This document shows positions 42,609 through 50,867 of a stretch of DNA of 64,000 nt, one piece after another; position 1 is the stretch's first letter; each line of letters starts with the position of its first letter. The notes below the pieces were generated by a model. That model worked only from the letters and a program-made list of their open reading frames with translations, did not search any database and had not been told where the DNA came from. Origin of the DNA: Pseudalkalibacillus sp045920555 (GTDB lineage: Bacteria > Bacillota > Bacilli > Bacillales > Fictibacillaceae); contig NZ_CP174509.1 of the NCBI RefSeq assembly GCF_045920555.1, positions 4,216,001-4,280,000 on the forward strand, in the 5' to 3' direction. The translations under genes and the position numbers were made by a program.

Positions 42609-43238
42609 TTACTGGACATCAACAGATTCAATGATCCAGTCGTCACCCGTTTTCTTGAAGTTCAATTTTATAACATAGTCACCATATAGGTCACTGCTAT
42701 TTTTCTGTTCTAATTGGTAATGGCCTTCGTCTATTTTGTTCATAGTAGACGGCTCACCCTTTACAATCCAAGGGGGTAACTCAGTAGGTATGATATAAAG
42801 TCCGTCCTGTTCCTCTTGGTAAAGACCATCTACATAATATTTCGCGACTTTTTCTGAAACATACTGGTTTAAGTATTCGATCAGTCCTTTTTTCGTATCA
42901 AAATCCTCAACTTTATAATTTTCATCTGTAGGTTGTACAACCTCTTGCATGAATGTATCTGCAATTTGTACGAAATCACCTTTGTTTGGTGCTTCAGTAT
43001 TTGTATTTGTTACAGTAGATGTTGTTTTAACCTTTTCTACTTCATTTACATATTCTAAATTGGCATTCACAGCTACTGGCTCATTTTGTACTTCAACATG
43101 ACTTTTAGAGAATGATTTTTTAGGAAGTTCAGATCCACCATCAATTTGGAAAGACGTAGAGCCCGTTGGATGACCTACCCAAAAAAGAGCAAATGCCATA
43201 AACATGCCGATGATCAATGGTGCTAAACTCTTCTTCAT
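42609..43238 (-). CDS. Hypothetical secreted or anchored protein
   Basis: The 209-residue protein begins with one hydrophobic segment (SLAPLIIGMFMAFALFWVGH) that could be a signal peptide or anchor. A polar, low-complexity linker rich in Thr/Asn/Glu follows (about 70-85), then a globular part with FVQIADTFMQEVVQ and a beta-rich end (LKLNFKKTGDDWIIESV style). The latter is like an NTF2/DUF-type extracellular domain, but I cannot name the family. ATG 43238 follows AAAGGGGAG. It stands alone. Confidence 0.65.
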   Translation of the reverse strand: MKKSLAPLIIGMFMAFALFWVGHPTGSTSFQIDGGSELPKKSFSKSHVEVQNEPVAVNANLEYVNEVEKVKTTSTVTNTNTEAPNKGDFVQIADTFMQEVVQPTDENYKVEDFDTKKGLIEYLNQYVSEKVAKYYVDGLYQEEQDGLYIIPTELPPWIVKGEPSTMNKIDEGHYQLEQKNSSDLYGDYVIKLNFKKTGDDWIIESVDVQ

Positions 43239-43569
43239 TTCCTAACTCCCCTTTTTGTTTATATTCATAATGCACATCTTTACTATTCTGAACTAGTTTC
43301 ATTATTACTATACCTTTTCCAGAACATGATAAAACATTATGTATCGTCTTATAACTTCCATATGAAAAATCAATAACCCTCTTCATTTTTTCTGAATTAT
43401 GCCAATATGACTAGAAGAAACGTTCGGCATTTTTTTCACCAATCTGAGAGTTTTGTTGAATGATATTCATTTTTAAAGAATAATGAACGGTATTGTGGAA
43501 ATGAGTCGTCTAATACCTTTGGCGGTTATGTAAAAAATCATTACCTCCTGGAAACAGGTAATGATTTCC
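43239..43569. other. Intergenic region with terminator
   Basis: This 331-base stretch lies between two hypothetical genes. Apart from the terminator at 43532-43569 I see no further feature. Confidence 0.5.
43532..43569 (-). terminator. Terminator of the 43.6-kb hypothetical gene
   Basis: On the minus strand AATCATTACCT pairs with AGGTAATGATT, followed by six T. It directly follows the stop at 43570. Confidence 0.88.
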
Positions 43570-44055
43570 TTACGTCTTGAGTTCGTCTATGATCGTTTCA
43601 TATTTTTCAGTAAACTTATAAAAGCCAAGACGATCCACTCTGAAGATCGGCGATTCCAGCTTAGCATGCGCATCTATGATTTCAATCTGCTGATAAACTT
43701 TAAATAATTCATCTGCCAATACGGGATCCAATTTCGCTATTTCGTACTTCACCTTATTCCATTCATCCAGTTTGAAACGATAAACGTCTTTCCAAATCTT
43801 CTCACTGCCCTGGATTTCAACATTTCCTAGCTCTAAAAAGTCCTGAAGGCTGGCTCCATTCCGAGTCTCTTTCCGTAGATACAGTTTCAAATTATCTTGT
43901 AACTCTTGTAACAGGACCGTTTTTGCTAGTTCCTTGGCAGTCTCTTGGTTCTGCTGTTTTTCTAACTTGATTTTGATTTTTTGTCTCAAATATACGGCAG
44001 CTAAGGTCGTTAGGACACTGACCACCATGGAGACGGTAAAATATGTCCAACTCAT
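43570..44055 (-). CDS. Hypothetical membrane-anchored coiled-coil protein
   Basis: The 161-residue protein has one N-terminal helix (SWTYFTVSMVVSVLTTLAAVYL) and then a charged helical stretch with coiled-coil character (QKIKIKLEKQQNQETAKELA). A second domain, YRFKLDEWNKVKYEIAKL, follows. I do not recognise it. It has its own strong terminator, so it is a real transcription unit. It may sense or hold something at the membrane, which is speculation. Confidence 0.6.
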   Translation of the reverse strand: MSWTYFTVSMVVSVLTTLAAVYLRQKIKIKLEKQQNQETAKELAKTVLLQELQDNLKLYLRKETRNGASLQDFLELGNVEIQGSEKIWKDVYRFKLDEWNKVKYEIAKLDPVLADELFKVYQQIEIIDAHAKLESPIFRVDRLGFYKFTEKYETIIDELKT

Positions 44056-44171
44056 TTAAATATACCTCCAGCTTGTACTCCCCCTAAAATATTATATGAA
44101 ACAGCAGCTGAAGGAACTCAGCTAATCCATAATTGATGTGCCCATTTTAAAGGAAACTAGCAAATTCTGGT

Positions 44172-44441
44172 CTATCTTCGTCGGTGCCGTACACGGTATT
44201 TTCCCACCTCATACAATCCTGTTGCAGCGAGACCAGCCATACCTCCAGCCCACACTCTTAAGGTCCAATCGAGATCAGTCAGGGGAAAAGCCGCCATTCC
44301 GATCAAAAGACCGATGATCAGGCTGATGAGTGATATGAACCTTTTTGAAATTTTAAAAGTATGTTTTGCTACTTCAGTCAAACCTGTGACAATCGGAGCT
44401 AAGACAGAGGCAAATATCAATACTTGTTCCATCATGAGCAC
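44172..44441 (-). CDS. Holin-like small membrane protein
   Basis: The 89-residue protein has three hydrophobic segments: VLIFASVLAPIVTGLTEVA, FISLISLIIGLLIGMAAFPL and LRVWAGGMAGLAATGLYEVG. A strongly basic tail (KYRVRHRRR) ends it. This size, spacing and tail match phage holins of Gram-positive bacteria, such as those annotated as Bacillus phage holins. No endolysin gene or other phage genes adjoin. It could be a chromosomal holin-like protein acting alone. The identity is inferred from pattern. Confidence 0.6.
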   Translation of the reverse strand: MLMMEQVLIFASVLAPIVTGLTEVAKHTFKISKRFISLISLIIGLLIGMAAFPLTDLDWTLRVWAGGMAGLAATGLYEVGKYRVRHRRR

Positions 44442-44684
44442 ACTCCTCCTATCAAAATTGTCATAGTAATAAATTCAATAAGAAGTTGAACAACGCCTTT
44501 TTTCAAACGATAAATAGGCTTTTCGGAGCAGTTATTTAAAAAATCCATCATTTGTACACTTTATGAGTTTCAAACCATATAGATGTTCTTGTAGCTCATT
44601 GTATTTTTCAATTTTATGAATATGAATCGCTCATAAAAGACAGAATGTAATTTAAAGAAGAATTTATAGGAGTGTAAGACAAAA

Positions 44685-44897
44685 ATGAAAAGAGAATACG
44701 ATCACTATCTAATCCTCTTAGAAAACCAAGAAATGAATTGGTGGGGTTATGCTCGTAGGGTTCCTACTGAATTTCGTCCTCCTAACTACACAAATTATTG
44801 GTCGTATTTGCGAACCCGCAATACAGCTTCAAAACGATATATTAAAGAAGCTGAATGGCGGATGGAAGCACGACGAAAAGGTTTATTGGACAATTAG
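44685..44897 (+). CDS. Hypothetical 70-residue basic protein
   Basis: ATG 44685 follows AGGAGTG. The protein is rich in Arg, Tyr and Trp (NWWGYARRVPTEFRPP, NYWSYLRTRNTASKRY) and has no membrane segment. A good terminator follows (44932-44983). I do not recognise the family. Its basic, aromatic character could suit nucleic-acid binding, which is inference. Confidence 0.55.
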   Translation: MKREYDHYLILLENQEMNWWGYARRVPTEFRPPNYTNYWSYLRTRNTASKRYIKEAEWRMEARRKGLLDN

Positions 44898-44929
44898 GTC
44901 AACGTTTTTTGCATTGGACGAACAAAGTA

Positions 44930-44985
44930 AAAAAGAGACTGCCCCAGAAGAAAAGTGTAAACACTTTGGGTCAGTCTCTTTTTAT
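44930..44985. terminator. Bidirectional terminator after the 70-residue gene
   Basis: AAAGAGACTG pairs with CAGTCTCTTT around an inner stem (AAGTGTAAACACTT), ending in five T. It serves both the + strand gene and the convergent hypothetical gene. Confidence 0.85.
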
Positions 44986-44994
44986 GGTTAATAA

Positions 44995-45192
44995 CTAAAC
45001 ACCAGCTTTATGTAATCTCACTAGTAAGTTATTCAATTGTTTGAGTCGAGTCTCCTCGCATTTTTTCTGTCCTGTCTCTATATCTGTGATCTCACAGCTG
45101 ACTAGTTCGGATGCATATCGTTGTTCCAACATCACATCCAATAATAAAGCTTGCTCCTCTTCTGATAACCTTAACATGGTTAATGTCGCCAT
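44995..45192 (-). CDS. Hypothetical 65-residue helical protein
   Basis: ATG 45192 follows AAGGGGGATGG. The protein (ATLTMLRLSEEEQALLLDVM at the start) is helical and acidic with two cysteines (SCEITDIETGQKKCEE). No family is recognised. The strong start site and closeness to a terminator support it as genuine. Confidence 0.55.
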   Translation of the reverse strand: MATLTMLRLSEEEQALLLDVMLEQRYASELVSCEITDIETGQKKCEETRLKQLNNLLVRLHKAGV

Positions 45193-45449
45193 ATAACCAT
45201 CCCCCTTTTAAAGTTGTTACTAATTATTATAAACGTATAAAAATCACGCGGAAAGGGGTTTAGTGAAATTCGTAGAGCATCTAATTTATGGAAACATACG
45301 AAGTTATTGATATATGAAGGCTCAGCCTAATTTACAGAGGTAATAAACTTGCAAAAAAAAATTAATGCCATAAATCCCTATCGGTTTAACATTATTTCAA
45401 GAAAACAAAAAGTCGACAAAATTCATCTAACTTGAATTAATGGATAAAT

Positions 45450-45644
45450 TTAAAAAATATCATATTTACTTAGCAAGTACACCCAAAAGATTGCACCAAA
45501 AATGATGCCCACATTAAATAAAACATTCATCCAGCGATCAGACATTCCCTTGATAACAGTGGTAATGATGAATAAGACAAATGTGTAAATCAGAATGAAT
45601 GATGACATAGGCAGTAAGATTTGATAAAAGGCCATACCCTTCAC
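45450..45644 (-). CDS. Hypothetical 64-residue membrane protein
   Basis: Two hydrophobic helices (YQILLPMSSFILIYTFVLFI and VLFNVGIIFGAIFWVYLLS) flank a short loop. The start is GTG 45644 or the ATG three codons later; neither ribosome site is strong. I do not recognise the family. It stands between two gene-free stretches. Confidence 0.45.
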   Translation of the reverse strand: MKGMAFYQILLPMSSFILIYTFVLFIITTVIKGMSDRWMNVLFNVGIIFGAIFWVYLLSKYDIF

Positions 45645-45850
45645 ACACCTTAATCGGACCTATCTCATAAATCGATGATAAATGATGAATCGTTTCGGCA
45701 ACTGGCTGACATATTGTTTAAAAACTTAGTCCCTATAGTTTTGCGTCCCCACTTTTCAATGAGTTTGCCTTTATCTACGATTTATAAGACATGAACTATT
45801 TTTCAGAATCTTACGTCTATTATACATCATCACTCGAAAAATGTCATTAT

Positions 45851-46696
45851 TTAGTAGGTATTTTTGCCTCTTTTTTTGGTATAAGAGTGAAATATCGCAT
45901 TATCTGTCGAATTTTCTGATGTGTGCAGGATCGGTTTGTGCACAGGTGCCTTCCACCGACCGATATCTTCACCATTGACCGAAAAGATTGAACCTGTTTC
46001 AGGCCTTTGTTCTAAGATAGCAGATACTAATAAGGCAACATCATCTGGTGAACCCATATTCCATTCAATTGGCAATGGCTTTCCTTGTTTATCCGCTTCC
46101 TTTTGCAACATTTCAATGACAGGTCGGGTCATATCCGTTTCAGCTACCGGTGCAATTGCATATACATCAATACCAATACGCTGAAGTTCTTTAGCTAATG
46201 TTCTCGTTAAGCCATTGATACCAGCTTTTGCAGCACTGTAGTTCAATTGTCCTGCTAAACCTTCCATTCCCGATTTAGAAGACATGTTGATGATCGTTCC
46301 TTTTGTTTCTGACTCTCGCATGCTGAGTACAGCATATTTTGTGCAGGCGAACGTTCCGCGTAAATGCGTTTCAATGACCTCGTCCCACTCTTGAATCGTC
46401 ATCTTATACGAAATACGGTCCCTGGTGACCCCTGCATTATTAATCAGTACATCGATCCGGCCAAATGAATCGATCGCTTTCTCAATGATTCGTTTACAGT
46501 CTTCCTCAGACGTTACAGAAGCTGGCACACCGATAACACGATCATGTATTCGCTTTAATTCCTCTACAACACCATCTACTTTATCAGGATTCCTTCCATT
46601 GACGACGATGGATGCCCCTTCTTGAGCTAACCTTTGTGCGATGCTTTTCCCTATCCCCTTTGTCGATCCAGTTATAACTGTTACTTTATTATTCAT
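45851..46696 (-). CDS. Short-chain dehydrogenase/reductase, FabG-like
   Basis: The 281-residue SDR has the NAD(P) motif TGSTKGIGKSIAQRL (about 9-23), NNAG near 86-89, the catalytic Ser in NMSSKSG and YSAAK (Tyr and Lys, about 152-156). The C-terminal extension beyond about 250 is unusual. It would reduce a 3-ketoacyl intermediate or oxidise a 3-hydroxyacyl-CoA. Its start overlaps the MaoC gene stop by eight bases, so it is the last gene of the bioY-led operon. Confidence 0.9.
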   Translation of the reverse strand: MNNKVTVITGSTKGIGKSIAQRLAQEGASIVVNGRNPDKVDGVVEELKRIHDRVIGVPASVTSEEDCKRIIEKAIDSFGRIDVLINNAGVTRDRISYKMTIQEWDEVIETHLRGTFACTKYAVLSMRESETKGTIINMSSKSGMEGLAGQLNYSAAKAGINGLTRTLAKELQRIGIDVYAIAPVAETDMTRPVIEMLQKEADKQGKPLPIEWNMGSPDDVALLVSAILEQRPETGSIFSVNGEDIGRWKAPVHKPILHTSENSTDNAIFHSYTKKRGKNTY

Positions 46697-47060
46697 GATG
46701 AGCCTCCTCTCGTGAGGAAAGTACTGCCTTTCCCTTTAATACTGGTGTACCATCTTCAGAATAAAGGTGAAAGGATAATTCCTGTTCAGTGAACTTGACC
46801 TCCAGCTGGTTTTGACTGTCTAGATAAACCGGTGCTTGAAATCGCATACTATAATCTTTAACGAGAGCCACACTTCCATATTGGGTCCGAATTATGCCCC
46901 CAACCCGACCCATGACGAGCATCCCATGCACCACGCATGTTTTAAAGCCCATTTGCTGCGCCTCTCTTTCTGATAAATGAATAGGGTTATAGTCTCCGCT
47001 TGCCGTAGCATAATCCTGGATATCTTTTTTTGAAAAAATAAGACGATGGGATTTTTTCAT
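46689..47060 (-). CDS. MaoC-like dehydratase
   Basis: The 123-residue hot-dog protein carries the R-hydratase block YATASGDYNPIHLSE (about 17-31), with the catalytic Asp and His of (R)-specific enoyl-CoA hydratases. VVHGMLVMGRVGG (about 43-55) is another family block. It would hydrate an enoyl-CoA or run in reverse. It overlaps both the SDR gene and the upstream dehydratase gene by a few bases, so translation is coupled. Confidence 0.9.
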   Translation of the reverse strand: MKKSHRLIFSKKDIQDYATASGDYNPIHLSEREAQQMGFKTCVVHGMLVMGRVGGIIRTQYGSVALVKDYSMRFQAPVYLDSQNQLEVKFTEQELSFHLYSEDGTPVLKGKAVLSSREEAHHE

Positions 47061-47481
47061 GCTTTTTCCCCCAGTTCTGGCCTGAACATTGCTTTGGTGA
47101 TCCCTTTAAAAACTAGATGTTCCCTATGTGGATCTTTATAGCCATACATTTCATGTAACAGCCAAACAACTTTTCCAGCCTTTCCTTCCTTCTCTGTTAC
47201 ACCAACTAATTTGATTTCACCATAATAGGTATGGTCTGTAAGTATCATTTCCTCATAGGAAAAGGATTGTTCACCGTGCACAAGATAGCTAATATTTTTT
47301 AACCATGGAAGTTCAGCCTTCTGCCAAAATACGATTGGATAGGTCGTGGGTACAATTTGTTTGTCCCAGTCGTTTTTGCTAGAGGCAGATCGTTGAGAAC
47401 CTCAGCGAATTTTTCCGCTTCATTTACCGTCACTTTCATTTCAAAAAGCCCCGTTTGCTGACCGCTTATGATCATGTTCAT
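47057..47481 (-). pseudogene. MaoC N-terminal/FAS1-like dehydratase, frameshifted
   Basis: Two frames cover one protein. The first starts at ATG 47481 (QTGLFEMKVTVNEAEKFAEV) and stops at 47299; the second continues KNDWDKQIVPTTYPIVFW through GEQSFSYEEMILTDHTYY to 47057. Adding one base to the five-T run at 47373-47377 restores a 141-residue hot-dog protein of the MaoC_dehydrat_N type. Such proteins pair with a short MaoC protein, like the one immediately downstream, to form one hydratase. Sequencing error is possible. Confidence 0.8.
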
Positions 47482-48635
47482 TCCTCCGACCTTTTTTCCA
47501 CAAGTGTTGCCAAGCCAAGCCCTCCTCCTATTCCGAGCGTCAGCAGTCCTCTCCTTGCGTTACTGTTTTGCATTTCGTGAAACATCCTCGTCATTAAGAT
47601 CGCACCGGACGCCCCATAGGGATGACCAAGTGCAATCGCTCCTCCTCCTAAGTTAACGATTTCCTCTGGTATCCCGAGTGACCTTATAGATGCCAAAACT
47701 TGAGAGGCAAAGGCTTCATTGAATTCTACTAAATCAAGATCTCTCACGGTCAAGCTTCGTCTCGCCAACAATTTTTTTACCGCTGGGATCGGCCCAATAC
47801 CGAGTAGATTCGGATCAACCCCAGCTACACACGCATCAACAAAGCGCAGAGAGTGTTTTATCCCTAGCTCTAGACATTTCTTTTCAGTTGCCAACACGAC
47901 AATCGAGGCGCCATCATTGACCGGACATGCGTTTCCCGCTGTTACAGTCCCGCCTTTTTTGAAAACAGGTTGTAAATGGCTCAGTTTTTCATAGGATGTA
48001 TTCTCGCGAGGACATTCATCTACTCGAATTTTTCCATTTTTTAAAGGGATGATTTCATAGTCAAATCGTCCTTCCTTTTGGGCAGCGATAGCTTTTTGGT
48101 GACTTTGTAAGGCGTAGCGGTCCTGGTCCTCACGTGAGATTTTGAATTGATCAGCCACATTTTCTGCAGCTTCCCCCATTTCGGGATCACCAATTTCCTC
48201 AGGTGAAAACCTTGCTCTATTATAAAAAGAAGGACCACCGAGATCGTAAAGACTGGAAGGCTTTTCAATCTTCCATGGCGCAAGGCTTGTACTCTCTACC
48301 CCACCTGCCAAAACAAGCTCCGCACCACCCGATTGGAGCAATCTTGCGGCTTGATTGATTGCTTCCAATCCTGAACCGCATTGGCGATCGACCGTAATAC
48401 CTGGTACCTCAACCGGTAAACCTGCAGTCAAGCTAGCCAGCCTGGCAATATTTCCACCAGGCCCTACCACATTACCTAAAATTATATCGTCGATTTCCCG
48501 TGGAGCAATGTCCAGTCCCTTTACGAGTGACCGGATCAGTTCAGCAGCCATTTCCGCTGGTGGATAGTCCTTCAACTGTCCACCTAACTTACCAATAGGT
48601 GTACGTTTTGCTTCTAAAATATAAACATCATTCAT
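47478..48635 (-). CDS. yhfS: Thiolase family protein (YhfS-like) lacking the C-terminal catalytic Cys
   Basis: The 385-residue thiolase has the nucleophile DRQCGSGLEAINQA (Cys86), NEAFASQVL near 310 and GGGAIALGHPYGASGA near 330-345. The usual C-terminal base, Cys in a CxG-type TLCIGGG segment, is replaced: the sequence reads TLGIGGGLG with Gly368. It matches B. subtilis YhfS by operon context (yhfU-yhfT-yhfS). It may not catalyse standard thiolysis. It overlaps the acyl-CoA ligase by eight bases. Confidence 0.85.
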   Translation of the reverse strand: MNDVYILEAKRTPIGKLGGQLKDYPPAEMAAELIRSLVKGLDIAPREIDDIILGNVVGPGGNIARLASLTAGLPVEVPGITVDRQCGSGLEAINQAARLLQSGGAELVLAGGVESTSLAPWKIEKPSSLYDLGGPSFYNRARFSPEEIGDPEMGEAAENVADQFKISREDQDRYALQSHQKAIAAQKEGRFDYEIIPLKNGKIRVDECPRENTSYEKLSHLQPVFKKGGTVTAGNACPVNDGASIVVLATEKKCLELGIKHSLRFVDACVAGVDPNLLGIGPIPAVKKLLARRSLTVRDLDLVEFNEAFASQVLASIRSLGIPEEIVNLGGGAIALGHPYGASGAILMTRMFHEMQNSNARRGLLTLGIGGGLGLATLVEKRSEE

Positions 48636-50085
48636 GATTCATACAGCCCTCCGGATAAAGATGGATCAATTCGTTTCGCGCTATTTTTTGACTGACGGTG
48701 TAAGGAAACTCATCTACCGTGATGAATTCTTTCGGACATTTATATTTGGGCAGATGGACAAGACAGGTTTCTGTTAAAAGACTTTCATCCTTATTACCAT
48801 GCCTCCATTTGATGAAGGCGACGACTTTTTCACCCCAATACGTATCCGGCACCCCTATGACAGCACACTCTTCTACTTCAGGAACAGAATGGAGAACTTG
48901 TTCGACTTCCTCTGGATAGATATTTAGTCCGCCACTGATGATCATTTGGTTTGCTCTTCCGATAAGGTAAATAAAGCCTTCATCATCAACTCGGGCCAAA
49001 TCCCCTGCTGTCGCCCATCCATTTCGGAAAACCTCCTCTGTTTGCTGAGGAAGATTATGATATTCCTTGAAGACCATCTTGCTTTTAACATAAAGGATAC
49101 CGATTTCTCCACAAGGTACCTCCTGAAACTGTTTGTCTCGTACCGACACTTCCACTCCAGTAAAAGGACGGCCGACAGAATCCACTTTCTCATCTGCTGC
49201 ACTCTGGTGAAGAATCGAGACGAAACTCAACTCGGAAGCCCCGTAAAACTCAATGCACTCCGCATGAGGAAAAGTTTCTTCAACACATTTTCGCCGATCA
49301 ATATTCCATTTGGAGCCTGAAGATATGATAAGGTTGATGCCTCCCCATTGCGGATATGGCTGAATCAAGAGCGATTCCAGCATGGTAGGAACGACATAAA
49401 GGATTGTTTTCTTGTGATAAGAGACACGATGTGCAATGGTTTCAGCATTGAAATGCTCTAGAAGTTCCACGGTTGCTCCAGTCGATAAGGCATGTAACGT
49501 CCCATACAAGAATAGAGAATGGACGAGGGAACCTGGGATAAGTACATGATCTCCAGCTTTAAGTTTGTATTCATATTCAGTGTTTCGGAAGCTTTCCGTC
49601 CACGACTCTTGAGTACGGACAAATCCCTTCGGATTTCCTGACGTTCCAGAAGTATATCCTAAGTAAAAAATGGATTCCGGTGTCGCTTTCGGTAAGTTTT
49701 TATTTATTAAAGTAGAAGAGTATTCATTATCCGCAATGATCATACCTCCATCCCACCATTGAGGAGAAGAGTCAGTGATGAGCACGTCCGTTTCGCTGTC
49801 CTGAAGGATCATTCTTACTTTCTCCACAGGTAATTTCGGATCTACTGGTACTGCTTTCCATCCTATAGAGGATGCTGCCAGAAAATAAATGATGAATTCC
49901 ATGCGATTCTTCTGAAAATAGATTGCTATTGTTCCGTTTTTTATTGGTTTCTTTTCATACAAGTGAGAAGCCGCAATTCCTATCTTATCCATCAATTGTT
50001 TATAAGTGAGTCTTACCGATTCTGTCCTGACCGCAATCTTTTCTGGATGTAAATCTGCTTGTTCTTTAATAAAATGGATAATCAT
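48628..50085 (-). CDS. yhfT: AMP-binding acyl-CoA synthetase (YhfT-like)
   Basis: The 485-residue adenylate-forming enzyme has the A3 core YTSGTSGNPKGFV near 148-160. The later motifs ECIEFYGASELS near 275-286, GWATAGDLARV near 355-365 and YPEEVEQVLHSVPE near 387-400 follow. The usual lysine near the end (TVSQKIARNEL) is present. It activates a carboxylic acid to an acyl-CoA. The acid is unknown. A 10-bp hairpin separates it from bioY upstream. Confidence 0.88.
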   Translation of the reverse strand: MIIHFIKEQADLHPEKIAVRTESVRLTYKQLMDKIGIAASHLYEKKPIKNGTIAIYFQKNRMEFIIYFLAASSIGWKAVPVDPKLPVEKVRMILQDSETDVLITDSSPQWWDGGMIIADNEYSSTLINKNLPKATPESIFYLGYTSGTSGNPKGFVRTQESWTESFRNTEYEYKLKAGDHVLIPGSLVHSLFLYGTLHALSTGATVELLEHFNAETIAHRVSYHKKTILYVVPTMLESLLIQPYPQWGGINLIISSGSKWNIDRRKCVEETFPHAECIEFYGASELSFVSILHQSAADEKVDSVGRPFTGVEVSVRDKQFQEVPCGEIGILYVKSKMVFKEYHNLPQQTEEVFRNGWATAGDLARVDDEGFIYLIGRANQMIISGGLNIYPEEVEQVLHSVPEVEECAVIGVPDTYWGEKVVAFIKWRHGNKDESLLTETCLVHLPKYKCPKEFITVDEFPYTVSQKIARNELIHLYPEGCMNHE

Positions 50086-50128
50086 CTTTTTTACCTGCCT
50101 AATCTATTTCTGAATTGTCAATAACGGA

Positions 50129-50165
50129 AAGAAAGAGGTTTCGTCAATAGACCAACCTCTTTCAT
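50129..50165 (-). promoter_or_regulatory. Hairpin between bioY and the acyl-CoA ligase gene
   Basis: GAAAGAGGTT (50131-50140) pairs perfectly with AACCTCTTTC (50154-50163) across a 13-base loop. No full T run follows (TTTCC), so it may be a weak terminator or a processing or stability element that lowers expression of the downstream genes relative to bioY. Confidence 0.55.
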
Positions 50166-50183
50166 AAGCGTATCATATCCAAT

Positions 50184-50750
50184 TTATGCAGCAAGATTTT
50201 TCTTTTTATTTGAAAGAACAGGGTTACTCTTCTTCATTTTCACTACGATAAATGTAGCAATCAGCGCTTTAGCAAGATCACCAGGAATATAAGCGAGTGC
50301 AGATATGGCCGCTGCCGTAAGCGGAAGATCCAACACGAACGCCGTTACTGGAATTCCAGCTGCATACACAAGGATGATTCCACCAAAAATATTGATTAAA
50401 ATGACCTTCCACATCTTCAGGTTCTTCCAGGATTTTTCAACAAGATAGCCGATGATAAAAGCTGAAAGCGGCCAACTTAAAATATACCCTGCACTAGGTC
50501 CGACAAGCTCGTCGATTCCGCCTCTCATACCTGAAAGGACAGGTGCGCCTGAGATGATGAGAGCGATAAAAACGAGTAAGCTCAATCCGCCCAGACGTGC
50601 TCCGAGAAGGCCTCCTGCTAGCATGACACCTAGTGTTTGTGCTGTAATAGGAACAGGTGACCCTGGAACCGGGATTGGCGGCACTAAACCTAGAGCCGCA
50701 ATGACAGCTGCAAACATCGCTGCGAATACAAGTGCATAAGTTTTCTTCAT
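50184..50750 (-). CDS. bioY: Biotin transporter BioY (YhfU-like)
   Basis: The 188-residue S-component of an ECF transporter has about six membrane helices. The BioY blocks LGVMLAGGLLGARLGGLSLLVF (split near 40-61) and GPSAGYILSWPLSAF near 84-98 are present. It binds biotin and works with the shared ECF energy-coupling module, which is not in this window. It leads an operon with an acyl-CoA ligase and a thiolase, as yhfU-yhfT-yhfS do in B. subtilis. Confidence 0.93.
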   Translation of the reverse strand: MKKTYALVFAAMFAAVIAALGLVPPIPVPGSPVPITAQTLGVMLAGGLLGARLGGLSLLVFIALIISGAPVLSGMRGGIDELVGPSAGYILSWPLSAFIIGYLVEKSWKNLKMWKVILINIFGGIILVYAAGIPVTAFVLDLPLTAAAISALAYIPGDLAKALIATFIVVKMKKSNPVLSNKKKNLAA

Positions 50751-50797
50751 TCTCTTTCACATCCATTCTAGTTGTTTGCGAATTTATGCTCATGACT

Positions 50798-50826
50798 ATT
50801 ATGTAAGAAGGGGGAAAATGTGTCAA
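50798..50826 (-). promoter_or_regulatory. SigA-type promoter of bioY operon
   Basis: On the minus strand TTGACA and CATAAT are separated by 17 bases. The start codon lies about 48 bases downstream of the -10. I looked for a BirA operator (TTGTTAAC spaced to GTTAACAA) and found no clear one. Confidence 0.7.
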
Positions 50827-50867
50827 CTCGAAAATAATAAAGGTTTACGAAAGACCGGTGATGTTAT

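Noticed and set aside
44172..44441. Prophage remnant
   Set aside because: The holin-like gene has no endolysin, structural or integrase genes nearby and no attachment repeats were seen.
50751..50867. BirA operator in the bioY-mpg gap
   Set aside because: I looked for TTGTTAAC spaced to GTTAACAA and found only single half-site-like sequences.
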